64,000 nt of DNA, from NCBI GenBank assembly GCA_041398025.1, contig JAWKVM010000034.1, forward strand, positions 1-64,000, read 5' to 3'. A model generated the notes under the pieces. That model saw nothing but the letters and a program-made list of their open reading frames with translations. It made no database searches and was not told the DNA's origin. Position 1 is the stretch's first letter. Every line of letters starts with the position of its first letter. Made by a program: the position numbers and the translations under genes. This document shows positions 1-8,810 of this stretch, piece by piece. The stretch is from JANQPX01 sp041398025 (GTDB lineage Bacteria; Pseudomonadota; Alphaproteobacteria; Geminicoccales; Geminicoccaceae).

Positions 1-236
1 TGGCCGATCACGTAGTCGTCCAAAACACCCTTGATCTCCTGGGGGCTCGGCACGCCTGCCCGGCTTTTACCGAGCGACGTTTTGTTCTCCTCACGGATGA
101 TATCCATGCAGAGTTCGACGCATTCATCGCAGATGAACACGGTCGGGCCGGCAATCAGCTTGCGAACCTCATGCTGGCTCTTGCCGCAGAACGAGCAGTA
201 GAGGGTGTTTTTCGCGTCTCCGTTCGACTTGGTCAT
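1..236 (-). CDS. clpX: ATP-dependent Clp protease ATP-binding subunit ClpX, N-terminal part
   Basis: ClpX is the AAA+ unfoldase that recognises substrates and feeds them into ClpP. Only the first 78 codons are in the window; the gene continues past the left edge. The translated start MTKSNGDAKNTLYC is followed by the zinc-binding domain with Cys14, Cys17, Cys36 and Cys39 (CSFCGKS and ICDECVELC), then the linker ending in DDYVIG, which leads into the AAA+ module of the family. The ATG at 236 is the only one that gives the usual short N-terminus. clpP lies just upstream on the same strand, the normal clpP-clpX order. Identity is secure from the zinc domain alone. Confidence 0.95.
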   Translation of the reverse strand, partial: MTKSNGDAKNTLYCSFCGKSQHEVRKLIAGPTVFICDECVELCMDIIREENKTSLGKSRAGVPSPQEIKGVLDDYVIG

Positions 237-448
237 CAAGGCACCGTTTGGACGAGGAACATTCCTGGAATTGTAACGGCGGGTGACCCTCGGAACAACC
301 GCCTATCCACCACCATCTGCGTATCGGCTGGTGACTGCCATCCCCCAGAGCATGGACGACCAGACATGACGATTGGGTTAACGCAGGCGGTTTTTCGGCC
401 CTGCCGTCACGACTTTCCGATAGCGCAGGACCGAACCAGGAGTGACGA

Positions 449-1054
449 TCAGTCGCTCTCGGGCTTGATGCGCTCGCTCACCACCTCGTCAACCAGGCCG
501 AAATCCTTGGCTTGCTCGGCGCTCATGAAGTTGTCGCGCTCCATGTTCGCCTCGATGATCTTGACATCCTGCTTGCAGTGTTGGGCGTAGATCTGGTTGA
601 GGCGCGAGCGCAGCTCCAGGATCTCCCTGGCGTGAATCTCGATGTCGGTCGCCTGGCCGCGGAAGCCGCCCGAGGGCTGATGGATCATGACGCGCGCATG
701 CGGCAGGCAGAAACGCTTGCCAGCGGCACCCGCCATGAGCAGGAGCGAGCCTGCGGACGCCGCCTGACCGATGCACAGCGTGGACACGTCAGGACGGATA
801 TATTGCATGGTGTCGTAGATCGCGAGGCCGGAGGTGACCACGCCGCCGGGCGAGTTGATGTAGAAGGAAATGTCCTTTTCCGGGTTCTCCGCCTCGAGAA
901 ACAGGAGCTGAGCGGTGATCACGCTGGCGACATTGTCGTCGATCGGACCTGTCAGGAAGACGATCCGCTCCTTCAGCATGCGGGAATAGATGTCGTAGGC
1001 CCGCTCGCCGCGGCTGGTCTGCTCGACGACCATGGGTACTAGATTGCTCATCAA
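449..1054 (-). CDS. clpP: ATP-dependent Clp protease proteolytic subunit ClpP
   Basis: ClpP is the serine protease core of the ClpXP machine in the cytoplasm. The 201-residue product has the family length. Catalytic Ser100 lies in GQAASAGS, His125 in RVMIHQPSGG, and the catalytic Asp is expected near residue 174 close to MERDNF. The N-terminal VPMVVEQTSRGERAYDIYSR matches the axial-pore region of the family. Two adjacent ATG codons (1054 and 1051) are possible starts and differ by one residue. It sits between tig and clpX on the same strand, the conserved trigger factor-ClpP-ClpX arrangement of nascent-chain folding and degradation. Confidence 0.97.
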   Translation of the reverse strand: MMSNLVPMVVEQTSRGERAYDIYSRMLKERIVFLTGPIDDNVASVITAQLLFLEAENPEKDISFYINSPGGVVTSGLAIYDTMQYIRPDVSTLCIGQAASAGSLLLMAGAAGKRFCLPHARVMIHQPSGGFRGQATDIEIHAREILELRSRLNQIYAQHCKQDVKIIEANMERDNFMSAEQAKDFGLVDEVVSERIKPESD

Positions 1055-1152
1055 CCGCTCCGTGTCTGATCTGCCCGGCTATGTGGTATGCCCCGGGAAA
1101 ATGTCAAAGGCCGCCGCTCATACGCGCAAGGCGATGGTCGGGCGCCCTCGGC

Positions 1153-2502
1153 TTAACCTTCGGCCTTGGCCGGCTTGGCGTCGGTCTCCTCCTCGTCGGG
1201 GTCCTTCATCAGCTCCTCGACCGGGATCGTCTTGTCCTCGACCTTGGCCATTTCCAGGATGAAATCGACCACCTTGTCCTCGTAGATCGGCGCTCTCAGC
1301 TGCTCGACCGCCTGCGGGTTCTTCTGGAAATACTCGAACACCTGCTTTTCCTGACCGGGAAAGCGCCTGATCTGCTCCATCATCGCCTGATTGAGCTCGG
1401 CCTGCTCGACCTGAAGCTCGTTGGCCTGGCCGATATCCGAGAGGATCAGGCCGAGGCGCACGCGACGTTCGGCGATGTCCTTATACTCGGCCTTGAGTTC
1501 GTCCTCGGACTTGTCGGTCTGTTCCGGATCCTTCTTGAGTTCGTCCTCGATCTGCTTCCAGACCGCGTCGAACTCGAGATCGACCATGCCGGCCGGCACG
1601 TCGAACTTGACCTTCTCGGCGAGGTGATCGAGCAGGGCCCGCTTGATCCGCGCCCGCGAGACATTGTTGTAGTCCCGCTCCATGGTCTCGCGGATCGCCG
1701 TCTTGAGCGCCTCCAGATCGTCGAAACCCTGGCCCTTGGCGAGGTCGTCGCTGAGCTCGATCGGCTTGGGCGCCTCGATCCCCTTGACCTTGACCTCGAA
1801 CACCGCGTCCTTGCCGGCGAGGTTTTCCGCCCCATAGGACTCGGGGAAGGAGACCTTGACCTCGACCTCCTCATCGACGGCCTTGCCGATCAGCTGGTCC
1901 TCGAAGCCCGGAATGAAGGAGCCGGAGCCCAGCACCAGCGGATAGTCCTCGGCCTTGCCGCCGTCGAACGGCTCGCCGTCGACCTTGCCGAGGAAATCGA
2001 TGGTGACGCGGTCACCCTCCTGGCTCGGCCTGGCTTCGGCGGGCGCTTCATATTCCTGGAAGCGCTTGGAGAAGTTCGCGAGTGCGTCGGCCATGGCCTC
2101 GTCGCTGACCTCGGCCTTCAGGCGGGTCAGCTCGATATCCTTCAGGTCCACCTTGGGCACATCCGGGAGGACTTCGAGCTCCATGCTGAATTCGAGATCC
2201 TTGCCGTCCTCGAAGGACTTCACCTCGATCTTCGGGCGAAGGGCGGGCTTGAGCTCATTGTCGTTGATCGCCTGCTGCGAGCCCTCGTTGACCGCCTGCT
2301 CCAGCACCTCGCCCATCACCGAGCGCCCATACTGCTTCTTCAGCAGGGTCACCGGCACCTTGCCCGGGCGGAAACCCGGCATCTTGATCGTCTTCTTCAA
2401 CTCGCCGAGACGTTTGTCGACGCGCTCCTCGATTTCGGCGGCTCCGACCACGACCTCATAGGCGCGTTTCAGTCCCTCGGCGGATATTTCCTTGACCTGC
2501 AT
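1153..2502 (-). CDS. tig: Trigger factor, ribosome-associated peptidyl-prolyl isomerase and chaperone
   Basis: Trigger factor binds the ribosome exit tunnel (L23) and shields nascent chains. The product is 449 residues, the family length. The ribosome-binding signature GFRPGKVP is near residues 43-50 in the N-terminal domain. The FKBP-type isomerase domain begins near residue 165 (GDRVTIDFLGKVDGEPFDGG). The long helical C-terminal chaperone domain follows and ends in an acidic tail (DPDEEETDAKPAKAEG). The ATG at 2502 starts MQVKEISAEGLKR, typical of the family. It precedes clpP and clpX on the same strand. A long antisense open frame over this gene is a composition artefact. Confidence 0.97.
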   Translation of the reverse strand: MQVKEISAEGLKRAYEVVVGAAEIEERVDKRLGELKKTIKMPGFRPGKVPVTLLKKQYGRSVMGEVLEQAVNEGSQQAINDNELKPALRPKIEVKSFEDGKDLEFSMELEVLPDVPKVDLKDIELTRLKAEVSDEAMADALANFSKRFQEYEAPAEARPSQEGDRVTIDFLGKVDGEPFDGGKAEDYPLVLGSGSFIPGFEDQLIGKAVDEEVEVKVSFPESYGAENLAGKDAVFEVKVKGIEAPKPIELSDDLAKGQGFDDLEALKTAIRETMERDYNNVSRARIKRALLDHLAEKVKFDVPAGMVDLEFDAVWKQIEDELKKDPEQTDKSEDELKAEYKDIAERRVRLGLILSDIGQANELQVEQAELNQAMMEQIRRFPGQEKQVFEYFQKNPQAVEQLRAPIYEDKVVDFILEMAKVEDKTIPVEELMKDPDEEETDAKPAKAEG

Positions 2503-2575
2503 CTCTCTACTGCCCGTCGCACCCGATCGACCCCAGGAATGCCGATCGGTTTTGCTGTTGCTGCGCGGGCGGCGG

Positions 2576-2660
2576 TGGTGCGGGCGAAGGGACTCGAACC
2601 CCCACGGCCGAAGCCACCAGAACCTAAATCTGGCGTGTCTACCAGTTCCACCACGCCCGC
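2576..2660 (-). tRNA. tRNA-Leu (anticodon UAG)
   Basis: The minus strand folds as a class II tRNA. The acceptor GCGGGCG (2654-2660) pairs with CGCCCGC (2580-2586), followed by discriminator A and an encoded CCA (2576-2578). The anticodon stem CCAGA/TCTGG encloses loop TTTAGGT, giving anticodon UAG, which reads CUN leucine codons. A long variable arm (TGGCTTCGGCC region) and a T-arm with GGTTCGAGTCC are present. It lies between tig and yraN. Confidence 0.95.
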
Positions 2661-2797
2661 TGCCTGGTGATCCGGCCCCGCATGGCTGTCGGCCGGACGA
2701 AGTCGCTCCCTATAGCATAGATCCGGCGGCTGCCAACAGCACTTTGCGGCTGGCGCGGCCGGCTCACGCCTGAAAGGTCGATCGCGTCGATCAAAAG

Positions 2798-3184
2798 CTA
2801 CGACGCGGCCTCGGCGCGCCAGGCGTCGGCGACGTGATGCGGCCAGCGCCAGGGGCAGACGGCGATCAGGTCGAAGCGCATGGCGCAGCCCGCATGCACG
2901 GGGTGGTCGCGGAGATAGATCGCCGCCGCCTGGACCAGGCGCTGTCGCTGCGCCGGGCGAAGGGCTTCGAGGGCATCCCCGATCCTGTCCCTGGCCTTGA
3001 CTTCGGCAAAGACCAGGAGCCGGCCGCGGCGCAGCACCAGGTCGATCTCGCCGAAAGGCGTTCGGTAGCGCTCTGCAACCACGCGAAAACCTTTGAGGCG
3101 GCAGCTCCAGGCGGCCAGGCGCTCCGCAAGCCGGCCATGGCGCTCGGCGTCGTGTCGGGATCGGTGCCTGGCGCGTGCGCTCAT
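2798..3184 (-). CDS. YraN family (UPF0102) endonuclease-fold protein
   Basis: The 128-residue protein belongs to the YraN/UPF0102 family, which has a restriction-endonuclease-like fold; its cellular role is not firmly established. The nuclease-type signature is visible: GEIDLVLRRGRLLVFAEVKAR near residues 46-66, giving the D-(x)n-E-x-K arrangement. The basic N-terminus (ARARHRSRHDAERHGR) is common in the family. It overlaps the end of rsmI by four bases (ATGA type), and the rsmI-yraN pair is conserved in many proteobacteria, which supports co-transcription. Family call is firm; function is not. Confidence 0.88.
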   Translation of the reverse strand: MSARARHRSRHDAERHGRLAERLAAWSCRLKGFRVVAERYRTPFGEIDLVLRRGRLLVFAEVKARDRIGDALEALRPAQRQRLVQAAAIYLRDHPVHAGCAMRFDLIAVCPWRWPHHVADAWRAEAAS

Positions 3185-4188
3185 GCCTTGTCGCCGCGGC
3201 TGGCGAGCGCCCGCTTGTAGAGATCACGCCTGGGCAGGCCGGTCAGCGCCGCGACCTCGGCCGCCGCCGCCGAGGGGCTCTTGGTCTCGAGCGCGCGGCG
3301 AAGGGCCTGATCGATCGCCGCATCGTCGAGTTCGGCGCCCGCGACGGGCGGTCCGACGACGATCACGATCTCGCCGCGCGGCGGCTCGCGTTCGGCGAAT
3401 TCGGCGGCCAGCTCGGCGAGGTCGCCGCGCCGCACCTCCTCGAACGCCTTGGTGAGTTCCCGCGCGATCGCGGCAGGACGCGGGCCGAGGACATGGACGA
3501 GATCGGCAAGCGAGGCGGCGAGGCGTCTCGCCGAGTCGAACCAGATGAGCGTCGCCGGGACGCCGGCAAGCTCCTCGATCGCCCGTCGGCGCGCCGCGGG
3601 CTTGGTCGGCAGGAATCCCGCGAACAGAAAGCGGTCGGTCGGCAGGCCGGAGACGGTGAGGGCCGCGAGCACGGCTGATGGCCCCGGCACGGTGATCACC
3701 TCATGGCCGGCGTCGATCACCGCGCGCACCAGTTTGTAGCCGGGATCGGAAACCAGGGGCGTTCCGGCATCGCTCGCCAGCGCCACGCTCTTGCCCTCCT
3801 CCAGATGGTCGAGGACACGCGGGCGCATGCGCGTCGCATTGTGCTCGTGATAGGGCAGAAGCGAGCGCTCGATGCCGTTGAGCTTCAAGAGCTTGCCGGT
3901 GACGCGGGTGTCCTCGGACAGCACCAGATCGGCGTCGCGCAGCGTCTCCAGCGCCCGCGGCGACAGGTCGCCGAGATGGCCGATCGGGGTGGCGACCAGA
4001 TAGAGGCCGGGTCTCACGGGCCGCGACCGTTTCGGGCGGGCGAAGGTGATCGGTGCATGGAACCTCGATCGGACAGGGGAAAGCAGTGTTGGGAAACCTG
4101 CCGCATCATAGAACCTGCCCGACATGTTTTCGAGCGATTTCATGATCTTGTCTGTGCCCGTGCTGATGTCGAGCCGCGACAAGGACAT
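3181..4188 (-). CDS. rsmI: 16S rRNA (cytidine1402-2'-O)-methyltransferase RsmI
   Basis: RsmI 2'-O-methylates C1402 in the ribosomal P site using SAM. The conserved core starts with GLYLVATPIGHLGD and continues with LSEDTRVTGKLL, ASDAGTPLVSDPG and the PGPSAVLAALTVSGLPTDRF loop, all typical of the tetrapyrrole-methylase-like fold. The C-terminal helical part ends in LPRRDLYKRAL. The frame from 4188 gives 335 residues, about 40-45 more than most homologues, and the extra N-terminus (residues 1-43) looks unstructured. ATG codons at 4143 and 4125 are alternative starts and none has a strong ribosome-binding site, so the start is uncertain. It overlaps yraN by four bases. Repeat copy R1-A lies upstream. 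Confidence 0.92.
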   Translation of the reverse strand: MSLSRLDISTGTDKIMKSLENMSGRFYDAAGFPTLLSPVRSRFHAPITFARPKRSRPVRPGLYLVATPIGHLGDLSPRALETLRDADLVLSEDTRVTGKLLKLNGIERSLLPYHEHNATRMRPRVLDHLEEGKSVALASDAGTPLVSDPGYKLVRAVIDAGHEVITVPGPSAVLAALTVSGLPTDRFLFAGFLPTKPAARRRAIEELAGVPATLIWFDSARRLAASLADLVHVLGPRPAAIARELTKAFEEVRRGDLAELAAEFAEREPPRGEIVIVVGPPVAGAELDDAAIDQALRRALETKSPSAAAAEVAALTGLPRRDLYKRALASRGDKA

Positions 4189-4213
4189 TATCGCAGTAAG
4201 GACGTCAGCGCAG

Positions 4214-4370
4214 TGTTAACCCTTTCCTCATCCTTTCCTGCCATGATCTGGATCCGGTCCATGCGATCCTGGGAATCCGGGTGGGGCGGCGGCAGGAATC
4301 AGGCGAGACTCGGACTCCCAGGGTCGCATGGACCACCAAGACCAGGCCTCGATAGCATGGGCGGGTTAAG
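4214..4370. repeat. Dispersed nested palindrome R1, copy A
   Basis: Inner arms at 4256-4279 and 4311-4334 are 24-nt near-perfect reverse complements (GGTCCATGCGATCC... and ...GGTCGCATGGACC) around a 31-nt loop. Outer arms are GTTAACC near 4215 and GGGTTAAG at 4363-4370. It lies upstream of rsmI. The same element recurs six more times in the window. Confidence 0.85.
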
Positions 4371-4418
4371 GAAAGATGAAGAGCCTGGAACCTCGGACCG
4401 GCATCGAGCGGTTTGGCG

Positions 4419-4694
4419 TCAAAGGCGTGACACCACGGCGAAGGCCATGATCAGCATCGCGAGACCCAGCCCGCCGATGCAGATGAAGGCGATGGTCGCA
4501 AGAGCCTTGTTCATGAACTCGTTGAAGGCACTGAATCCCCAGCCGGTATGGGTATGGTGGTGCTCGATGACCCGTTCCTTCAGGACGTAAATCGTCCTGA
4601 TACCGTCGCCATGCTCGGCCGGCCTGTCCCGAGGCTCCAGATATTCGATCTTGGGGCCGACCTCCCTTTGCACCTGTCTGATCGCGGTGGCCAT
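4419..4694 (-). CDS. Small single- or two-span membrane protein of unknown function
   Basis: I do not recognise this 91-residue protein. Residues 1-60 are hydrophilic with charged and His-rich stretches (ERVIEHHHTHTGWGF). Residues about 62-90 are strongly hydrophobic (ALATIAFICIGGLGLAMLIMAF) and should form one long or two short membrane helices, leaving a short SRL tail. The start at 4694 is preceded by a good Shine-Dalgarno (AAAAGGAT), which occurs twice in a 16-bp tandem duplication. A perfect Fnr/FixK-type palindrome lies about 160 bp upstream, so oxygen- or nitrogen-oxide-responsive control is possible. No operon partner is evident. Confidence 0.6.
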   Translation of the reverse strand: MATAIRQVQREVGPKIEYLEPRDRPAEHGDGIRTIYVLKERVIEHHHTHTGWGFSAFNEFMNKALATIAFICIGGLGLAMLIMAFAVVSRL

Positions 4695-4698
4695 TGTT

Positions 4699-4730
4699 GC
4701 CGATCCTTTTACCAGCCAATCCTTTTACCA
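4699..4730. repeat. Two tandem 16-bp repeats carrying duplicated Shine-Dalgarno sites
   Basis: Positions 4699-4714 and 4715-4730 are 16-bp copies with one mismatch (GCCGATCC/GCCAATCC followed by TTTTACCA). On the minus strand each copy contains AAAAGGAT, the likely ribosome-binding site for the 91-residue protein that starts at 4694. Confidence 0.8.
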
Positions 4731-4854
4731 GGATGCCGATTGCATCAAAAAGCAGTGACGCCCGGCCTGTCGTCGCCAGGCCGCGTAAAGTGAAAGCGTT
4801 CGTCCGGAGTGTAAAAGACGTCAGCTCGCAACGGAAAAGATAGTCTGCAACAAT

Positions 4855-4868
4855 TTGACCGAGGTCAA
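4855..4868. promoter_or_regulatory. Candidate Fnr/FixK-type binding site
   Basis: TTGACCGAGGTCAA is a perfect 5-4-5 palindrome fitting the TTGAY-N4-RTCAA consensus of the Crp/Fnr family (FixK, FnrL). It lies between the end of pepN and the start of the small membrane protein, and is upstream of the latter. Assignment is from pattern only. Confidence 0.55.
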
Positions 4869-4962
4869 GTCATAAGCTGCATCTTGCTACACAGCTCTCG
4901 GTGTAGTTTCGATATGGCAAATAGACAGCCGGCGTTCGTCGGTCGTCGACTTGATATCTATT

Positions 4963-7623
4963 TCAGCCGAGGCTCTTCTTCGCGACCTCATGGCTGTTGC
5001 GCGACAGGTTCGGCATCGACAGCACGCGCTCGATCTCCTGCTTCATCAGCGCCTGGCGCTCGCCGTCATAGCGCCGCCAGCGGCCGAAGATGCCCATCAG
5101 GCGGGCGGCGATCTGCGGGTTCAGGCGATCGAGCTCCATGATCTGGTCGGCGAGGAAGCGGTAGCCGGCACCATCCTTCCGGTGAAAGCCGGTGGCGTTG
5201 GCCATGGCGAACGCGCCGATCAGCGAGCGCACGCGGTTCGGGTTGGTCATCTTGAACGCGGGATGCGTCTTCAGCTGCTGCACCTGATCCAGCGCGTCCG
5301 GGCGCTGCGGCATGGCCTGAAGCGTGAACCATTTGTCGATCACCAGCGCCTCGTTCTGCCAGCGCTCATAGAACCGGGCGAGCGCTTCGCCGCGGGCGGG
5401 GTGGTCACTGTCGGCGAGCAGGGCCAGGGCCGCCAGCACGTCGGTCATGTTGTCGCCCTGCTCGAACTGCGCGAGGCAAAGCGCCCGGCCCTCCTCGTGA
5501 TCCGCGGCCATCAGGTAGCCGAGCGCCAGGTTTCTGAGCGAGCGCCGGCCCATGGAGGGGCCGTCGAAGCGATAGGGCTCGTTGCTGCCGAGCCTGTGAT
5601 AGAGATCCAGCCAGCGTCCGGCGAGCGTCTGGCCGAGCCCGGTGCGCAGGGCGCGGCGCGCCGCGTGGATGCCGTCGACGTCGATCACCTCCATCTGCTG
5701 GGCGACATAGCTCTCCGCCGGCAGGGTCAGCGCCAGCGCCTGGAAGGCATGATCGAAACTTTCATCGTCCAGGACGGCCTCGAACGCTTCCCGCAACCCA
5801 TGGTCCAGCTCACGATCGACCCCGCGGGTCGCGCGGCTCGCGAGGATGAGGGAGGTGGCGTAGCGCTGGCCGGCGTCCCAGCGGACGAAGCTGTCGCCGT
5901 CATGGGCCATCAGGAAGCGCAGCTGTTCCGCAGCCGGCTCGCCTTCGAGGATGACCGGGGCGGAGAAGCCGCGCAGCAGCGACGGCACCGGTTTTTCGGA
6001 GAGGCCATCGAAGGTGAAGGTGGTCTCGGCGTCGGTCAGCTCCAGGACGCGCGTGGCCGGACCAGGCTCGGTTTCGCCGGCCAGCGTAACCGGGGCATCG
6101 CGACCGTCGCGATCCAGCAGGCCGAGGGCGAGCGGGATGTGCTGCGGCGCCTTTTCCGGCTGCATCGGCGTCGGCGGCGTCTTTTGCCGGACGGTCAGGC
6201 GGTAGCGTCCCGCCTCTTCGTCAAAGTCATCCTCGACGGAAAGTCGCGGCGTGCCCGCCTGGCTGTACCAGCGGCGGAAGGTGGCGAGATCGCGGCCCGA
6301 CGCCGCTTCCATGCAGGCGACGAAATCCTCGCAGGTCACCGCCTGGCCGTCATGGCGCTCGACATAGATCTGCATGCCCTTCTGAAAGGCCTCCTCGCCG
6401 ATCAGCGTGTGGATCATGCGGACGACTTCAGCACCCTTCTCGTAGATGGTGGTCGTGTAAAAATTATTGATCTCGACATAGCTTTCCGGGCGCACCGCAT
6501 GGGCGAGCGGCCCGCTGTCCTCGATGAACTGGTGGGCGCGCAGGCCACGTGCGTCCTCGATGCGCTTGACCGCGCGGCTGTGCATGTCGGCGGTGAATTC
6601 CTGGTCGCGAAAGACGGTCAGGCCTTCCTTCAGGGAGAGCTGGAACCAGTCCCGGCAGGTGATGCGGTTGCCGGTCCAGTTGTGGAAATATTCATGCGCG
6701 ATCACGCGCTCGATGCCGTGATAGTCGGCGTCGGTCGCGGTCTCGGGCTTGGCCAGGACATATTTGGTGTTGAAGACGTTCAGCCCCTTGTTCTCCATCG
6801 CCCCCATGTTGAAGTCGGAAATGGCGGCGATCATGAACTGGTCGAGATCGTATTCCAGGCCGAAGCGCTCCTCGTCCCAGCGCATCGAATCCTTCAGCGC
6901 CGTCATCGCATGCCCGCATTTGTCGATCTGCTCGGGCTCGGCGTAGATCTGGAGGGAAACGTCCCGCCCCGATTTGGTGACGAAGCGGTCCTCGAGCACG
7001 GCGAGATCGCCGGCGACCAGGGCGAAGAGGTAGGAGGGCTTCGGGAACGGATCCTCCCAGATGGCATAGTGCCGCCCGCCCGCCCGCTCGCCTGACGCGA
7101 CTTTGTTGCCGTTGGCGAGCAGCACGGGATAGGCGGCCTTGTCCGCCTCGATGCGTGTGCGGTAGCGCGCCATCACGTCCGGGCGATCCAGGAAGTAGGT
7201 GATGTTGCGGAAGCCTTCCGCTTCGCATTGCGTGCAGAAGATGTGGTTGGAGACGTAGAGGCCTTCGAGCGCGGTGTTCTTTTCCGGCTGGATGCGCGTG
7301 ATGATCTCGAGGGTGAAGCGCTCCGGAACCTCGTGGATGGTCAGGCTCTCGGCATCGGCGGTGTAGCGCGGCTCGGGCAGGCGCTGGCCGTTCATGCAGA
7401 TGGCGAGCAGGGTCAGCCCCTCGCCGTCCAATATCAACGGTGCGGCCGTGCCGCCCGCATCCGGGTTCCGGCGGATGGAGAGCCGCGCTTCGACCTCGGT
7501 ATTGGCCTCGCCGAGCTGGAAATCGAGAAAGACGGTGTCGATCAGGTAGTCGGGCGGGCGATAGTCGCTGAGATATTTCGGCGTCGGCTGCTCGACGGTT
7601 GCGCTGACGGCGGGCTCGCCCAT
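4963..7623 (-). CDS. pepN: Aminopeptidase N (M1 family zinc metallopeptidase)
   Basis: PepN removes N-terminal residues from peptides in the cytoplasm. The 886-residue product has the exopeptidase motif GAMENKG at about 274-280 and the zinc motif HEYFHNW at 310-316 with the third ligand Glu333 in LKEGLTVF, so the site looks intact. The N-terminal beta-saddle domain and the long C-terminal helical domain (to residue 886) match the length of proteobacterial PepN. The open frame extends 126 codons further upstream, but the ATG at 7623 (MGEPAVSATVEQPTPKYLSDY) gives the family start. It appears to be a single-gene unit. A FemAB-like gene lies upstream on the same strand. Confidence 0.95.
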   Translation of the reverse strand: MGEPAVSATVEQPTPKYLSDYRPPDYLIDTVFLDFQLGEANTEVEARLSIRRNPDAGGTAAPLILDGEGLTLLAICMNGQRLPEPRYTADAESLTIHEVPERFTLEIITRIQPEKNTALEGLYVSNHIFCTQCEAEGFRNITYFLDRPDVMARYRTRIEADKAAYPVLLANGNKVASGERAGGRHYAIWEDPFPKPSYLFALVAGDLAVLEDRFVTKSGRDVSLQIYAEPEQIDKCGHAMTALKDSMRWDEERFGLEYDLDQFMIAAISDFNMGAMENKGLNVFNTKYVLAKPETATDADYHGIERVIAHEYFHNWTGNRITCRDWFQLSLKEGLTVFRDQEFTADMHSRAVKRIEDARGLRAHQFIEDSGPLAHAVRPESYVEINNFYTTTIYEKGAEVVRMIHTLIGEEAFQKGMQIYVERHDGQAVTCEDFVACMEAASGRDLATFRRWYSQAGTPRLSVEDDFDEEAGRYRLTVRQKTPPTPMQPEKAPQHIPLALGLLDRDGRDAPVTLAGETEPGPATRVLELTDAETTFTFDGLSEKPVPSLLRGFSAPVILEGEPAAEQLRFLMAHDGDSFVRWDAGQRYATSLILASRATRGVDRELDHGLREAFEAVLDDESFDHAFQALALTLPAESYVAQQMEVIDVDGIHAARRALRTGLGQTLAGRWLDLYHRLGSNEPYRFDGPSMGRRSLRNLALGYLMAADHEEGRALCLAQFEQGDNMTDVLAALALLADSDHPARGEALARFYERWQNEALVIDKWFTLQAMPQRPDALDQVQQLKTHPAFKMTNPNRVRSLIGAFAMANATGFHRKDGAGYRFLADQIMELDRLNPQIAARLMGIFGRWRRYDGERQALMKQEIERVLSMPNLSRNSHEVAKKSLG

Positions 7624-7733
7624 GATCGGTCCTCTCGTCGGGTTCGAACGACAGTCTGCTGTCTGGGCGCAATCTGGCGAAGCGGTCGGTCGGCGGCAAG
7701 ACCCGTAGAGGCGTTTTCGGAATGCATTCCTGC

Positions 7734-8810
7734 TCAGGGCAGGCTGCGGGCGATCACCGGGCCGATGCGGTTGGCGATCGGGATCGGCAGGGTCTTCCAG
7801 GCGCGCACCGCAAGATCGAAGCGGGGGTTGGTCGGGCTGATGTCCGGGATCCCGTCCCGGGCGCCGAGATAGTACCAGTGCAGTGGGGCGGGCTTGGCCC
7901 CCCACTGGGCCTTGAAGCGAAAGGTGGGGCCGTCCTCCGTGCAGCGGCCGAAATCGAAGATGCCGTAGCCCTGCTCGATCGCGGTGCGCAGCGCTTCCCA
8001 ATAGAGCAGCATGTTGACCGAAAGGCGATTGAAGCAGCTAAGCGACGAGGCCCAGATCATCTCAATCGTGGCGCCGAAGCCGACCATCAGGCCGGCGGCC
8101 GCGGGATGGCCGTCCAGCCAGACGATCACCAGCCAGGCACGCTCGCCGAAGGTCTCCATGGTTGTACGAAAGAGCGACTTCGGAAAGACCGGCGTGCCCA
8201 GATCGCGCATGTTCTCGGCGAACACCTGATAGAAGCTGTCGATGTCGCGCGCGACGACATTCTGCCCGTTGATCACCTGCGCGCGCGCGCCTGCCTTGGC
8301 CGGACGCCGGATCTGGCTCCTGAGCTTCGCCTTGAACTCCCCGAACAGCGCATCGGGATCGTCCGGCAACGGCAGGCGCATCGCGACCTTGTGCCGCCGG
8401 CAGATGAGATCGTCGATCAGCGGATAGGCGGCTCCGTGGCGGAGTTCGGCGTAGCGATAGCCGCCTTCGCGCATGAGAGTGTTGGCGTGACGCAGCAGGG
8501 CGACGGCACTTGCATCTTCCGCCGCAAGGATGCCGCCGCCGTTCAGGAAGGGAACCGAAATCAGCGAGCGGCCGAACAGCCGGCTGGTGACCTCGAACAG
8601 CGGCAGGATGCCGGTGACGGCGTCCTGACGGCGCGCGATCAGGTAATGCGGGCGGTGCTTCAGGCTTTTCCAGATGATGTTGCGCCAGGCATAGGCGTGG
8701 AAGTGGCCCTCGGCGCCGGCAGCGAGGGCGAAATCGTCCCAGGCCGCAGCATCCCAATCCCCGGCGATGACGATGTCGACGGGCTGAATCTCGGCTGCGA
8801 TGTCGTTCAT
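7734..8810 (-). CDS. FemAB-like protein of the XrtA/PEP-CTERM exopolysaccharide system
   Basis: The 358-residue protein resembles the FemAB/GNAT-like family found in exosortase A (XrtA/PEP-CTERM) gene clusters (TIGR03019 type). Members are thought to transfer an aminoacyl or acyl group to an envelope or polysaccharide precursor, but the substrate is unknown. Visible family-like segments are WDDFALAAGAEGHFHAYAW near the N-terminus, FPKSLFRTTMETFG in the middle, and the C-terminal GIFDFGRCTEDGPTFRFK, then KAQWGAKPAPLHWYY. It overlaps the next upstream gene (glycosyltransferase) by four bases and heads toward pepN, so it is the last gene of a glycan operon. Context raises confidence in the family call. 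Confidence 0.82.
   Translation of the reverse strand: MNDIAAEIQPVDIVIAGDWDAAAWDDFALAAGAEGHFHAYAWRNIIWKSLKHRPHYLIARRQDAVTGILPLFEVTSRLFGRSLISVPFLNGGGILAAEDASAVALLRHANTLMREGGYRYAELRHGAAYPLIDDLICRRHKVAMRLPLPDDPDALFGEFKAKLRSQIRRPAKAGARAQVINGQNVVARDIDSFYQVFAENMRDLGTPVFPKSLFRTTMETFGERAWLVIVWLDGHPAAAGLMVGFGATIEMIWASSLSCFNRLSVNMLLYWEALRTAIEQGYGIFDFGRCTEDGPTFRFKAQWGAKPAPLHWYYLGARDGIPDISPTNPRFDLAVRAWKTLPIPIANRIGPVIARSLP

Noticed and set aside
4951..7095. 714-codon antisense frame over pepN
   Set aside because: The same GC effect; pepN has all catalytic motifs on the other strand.
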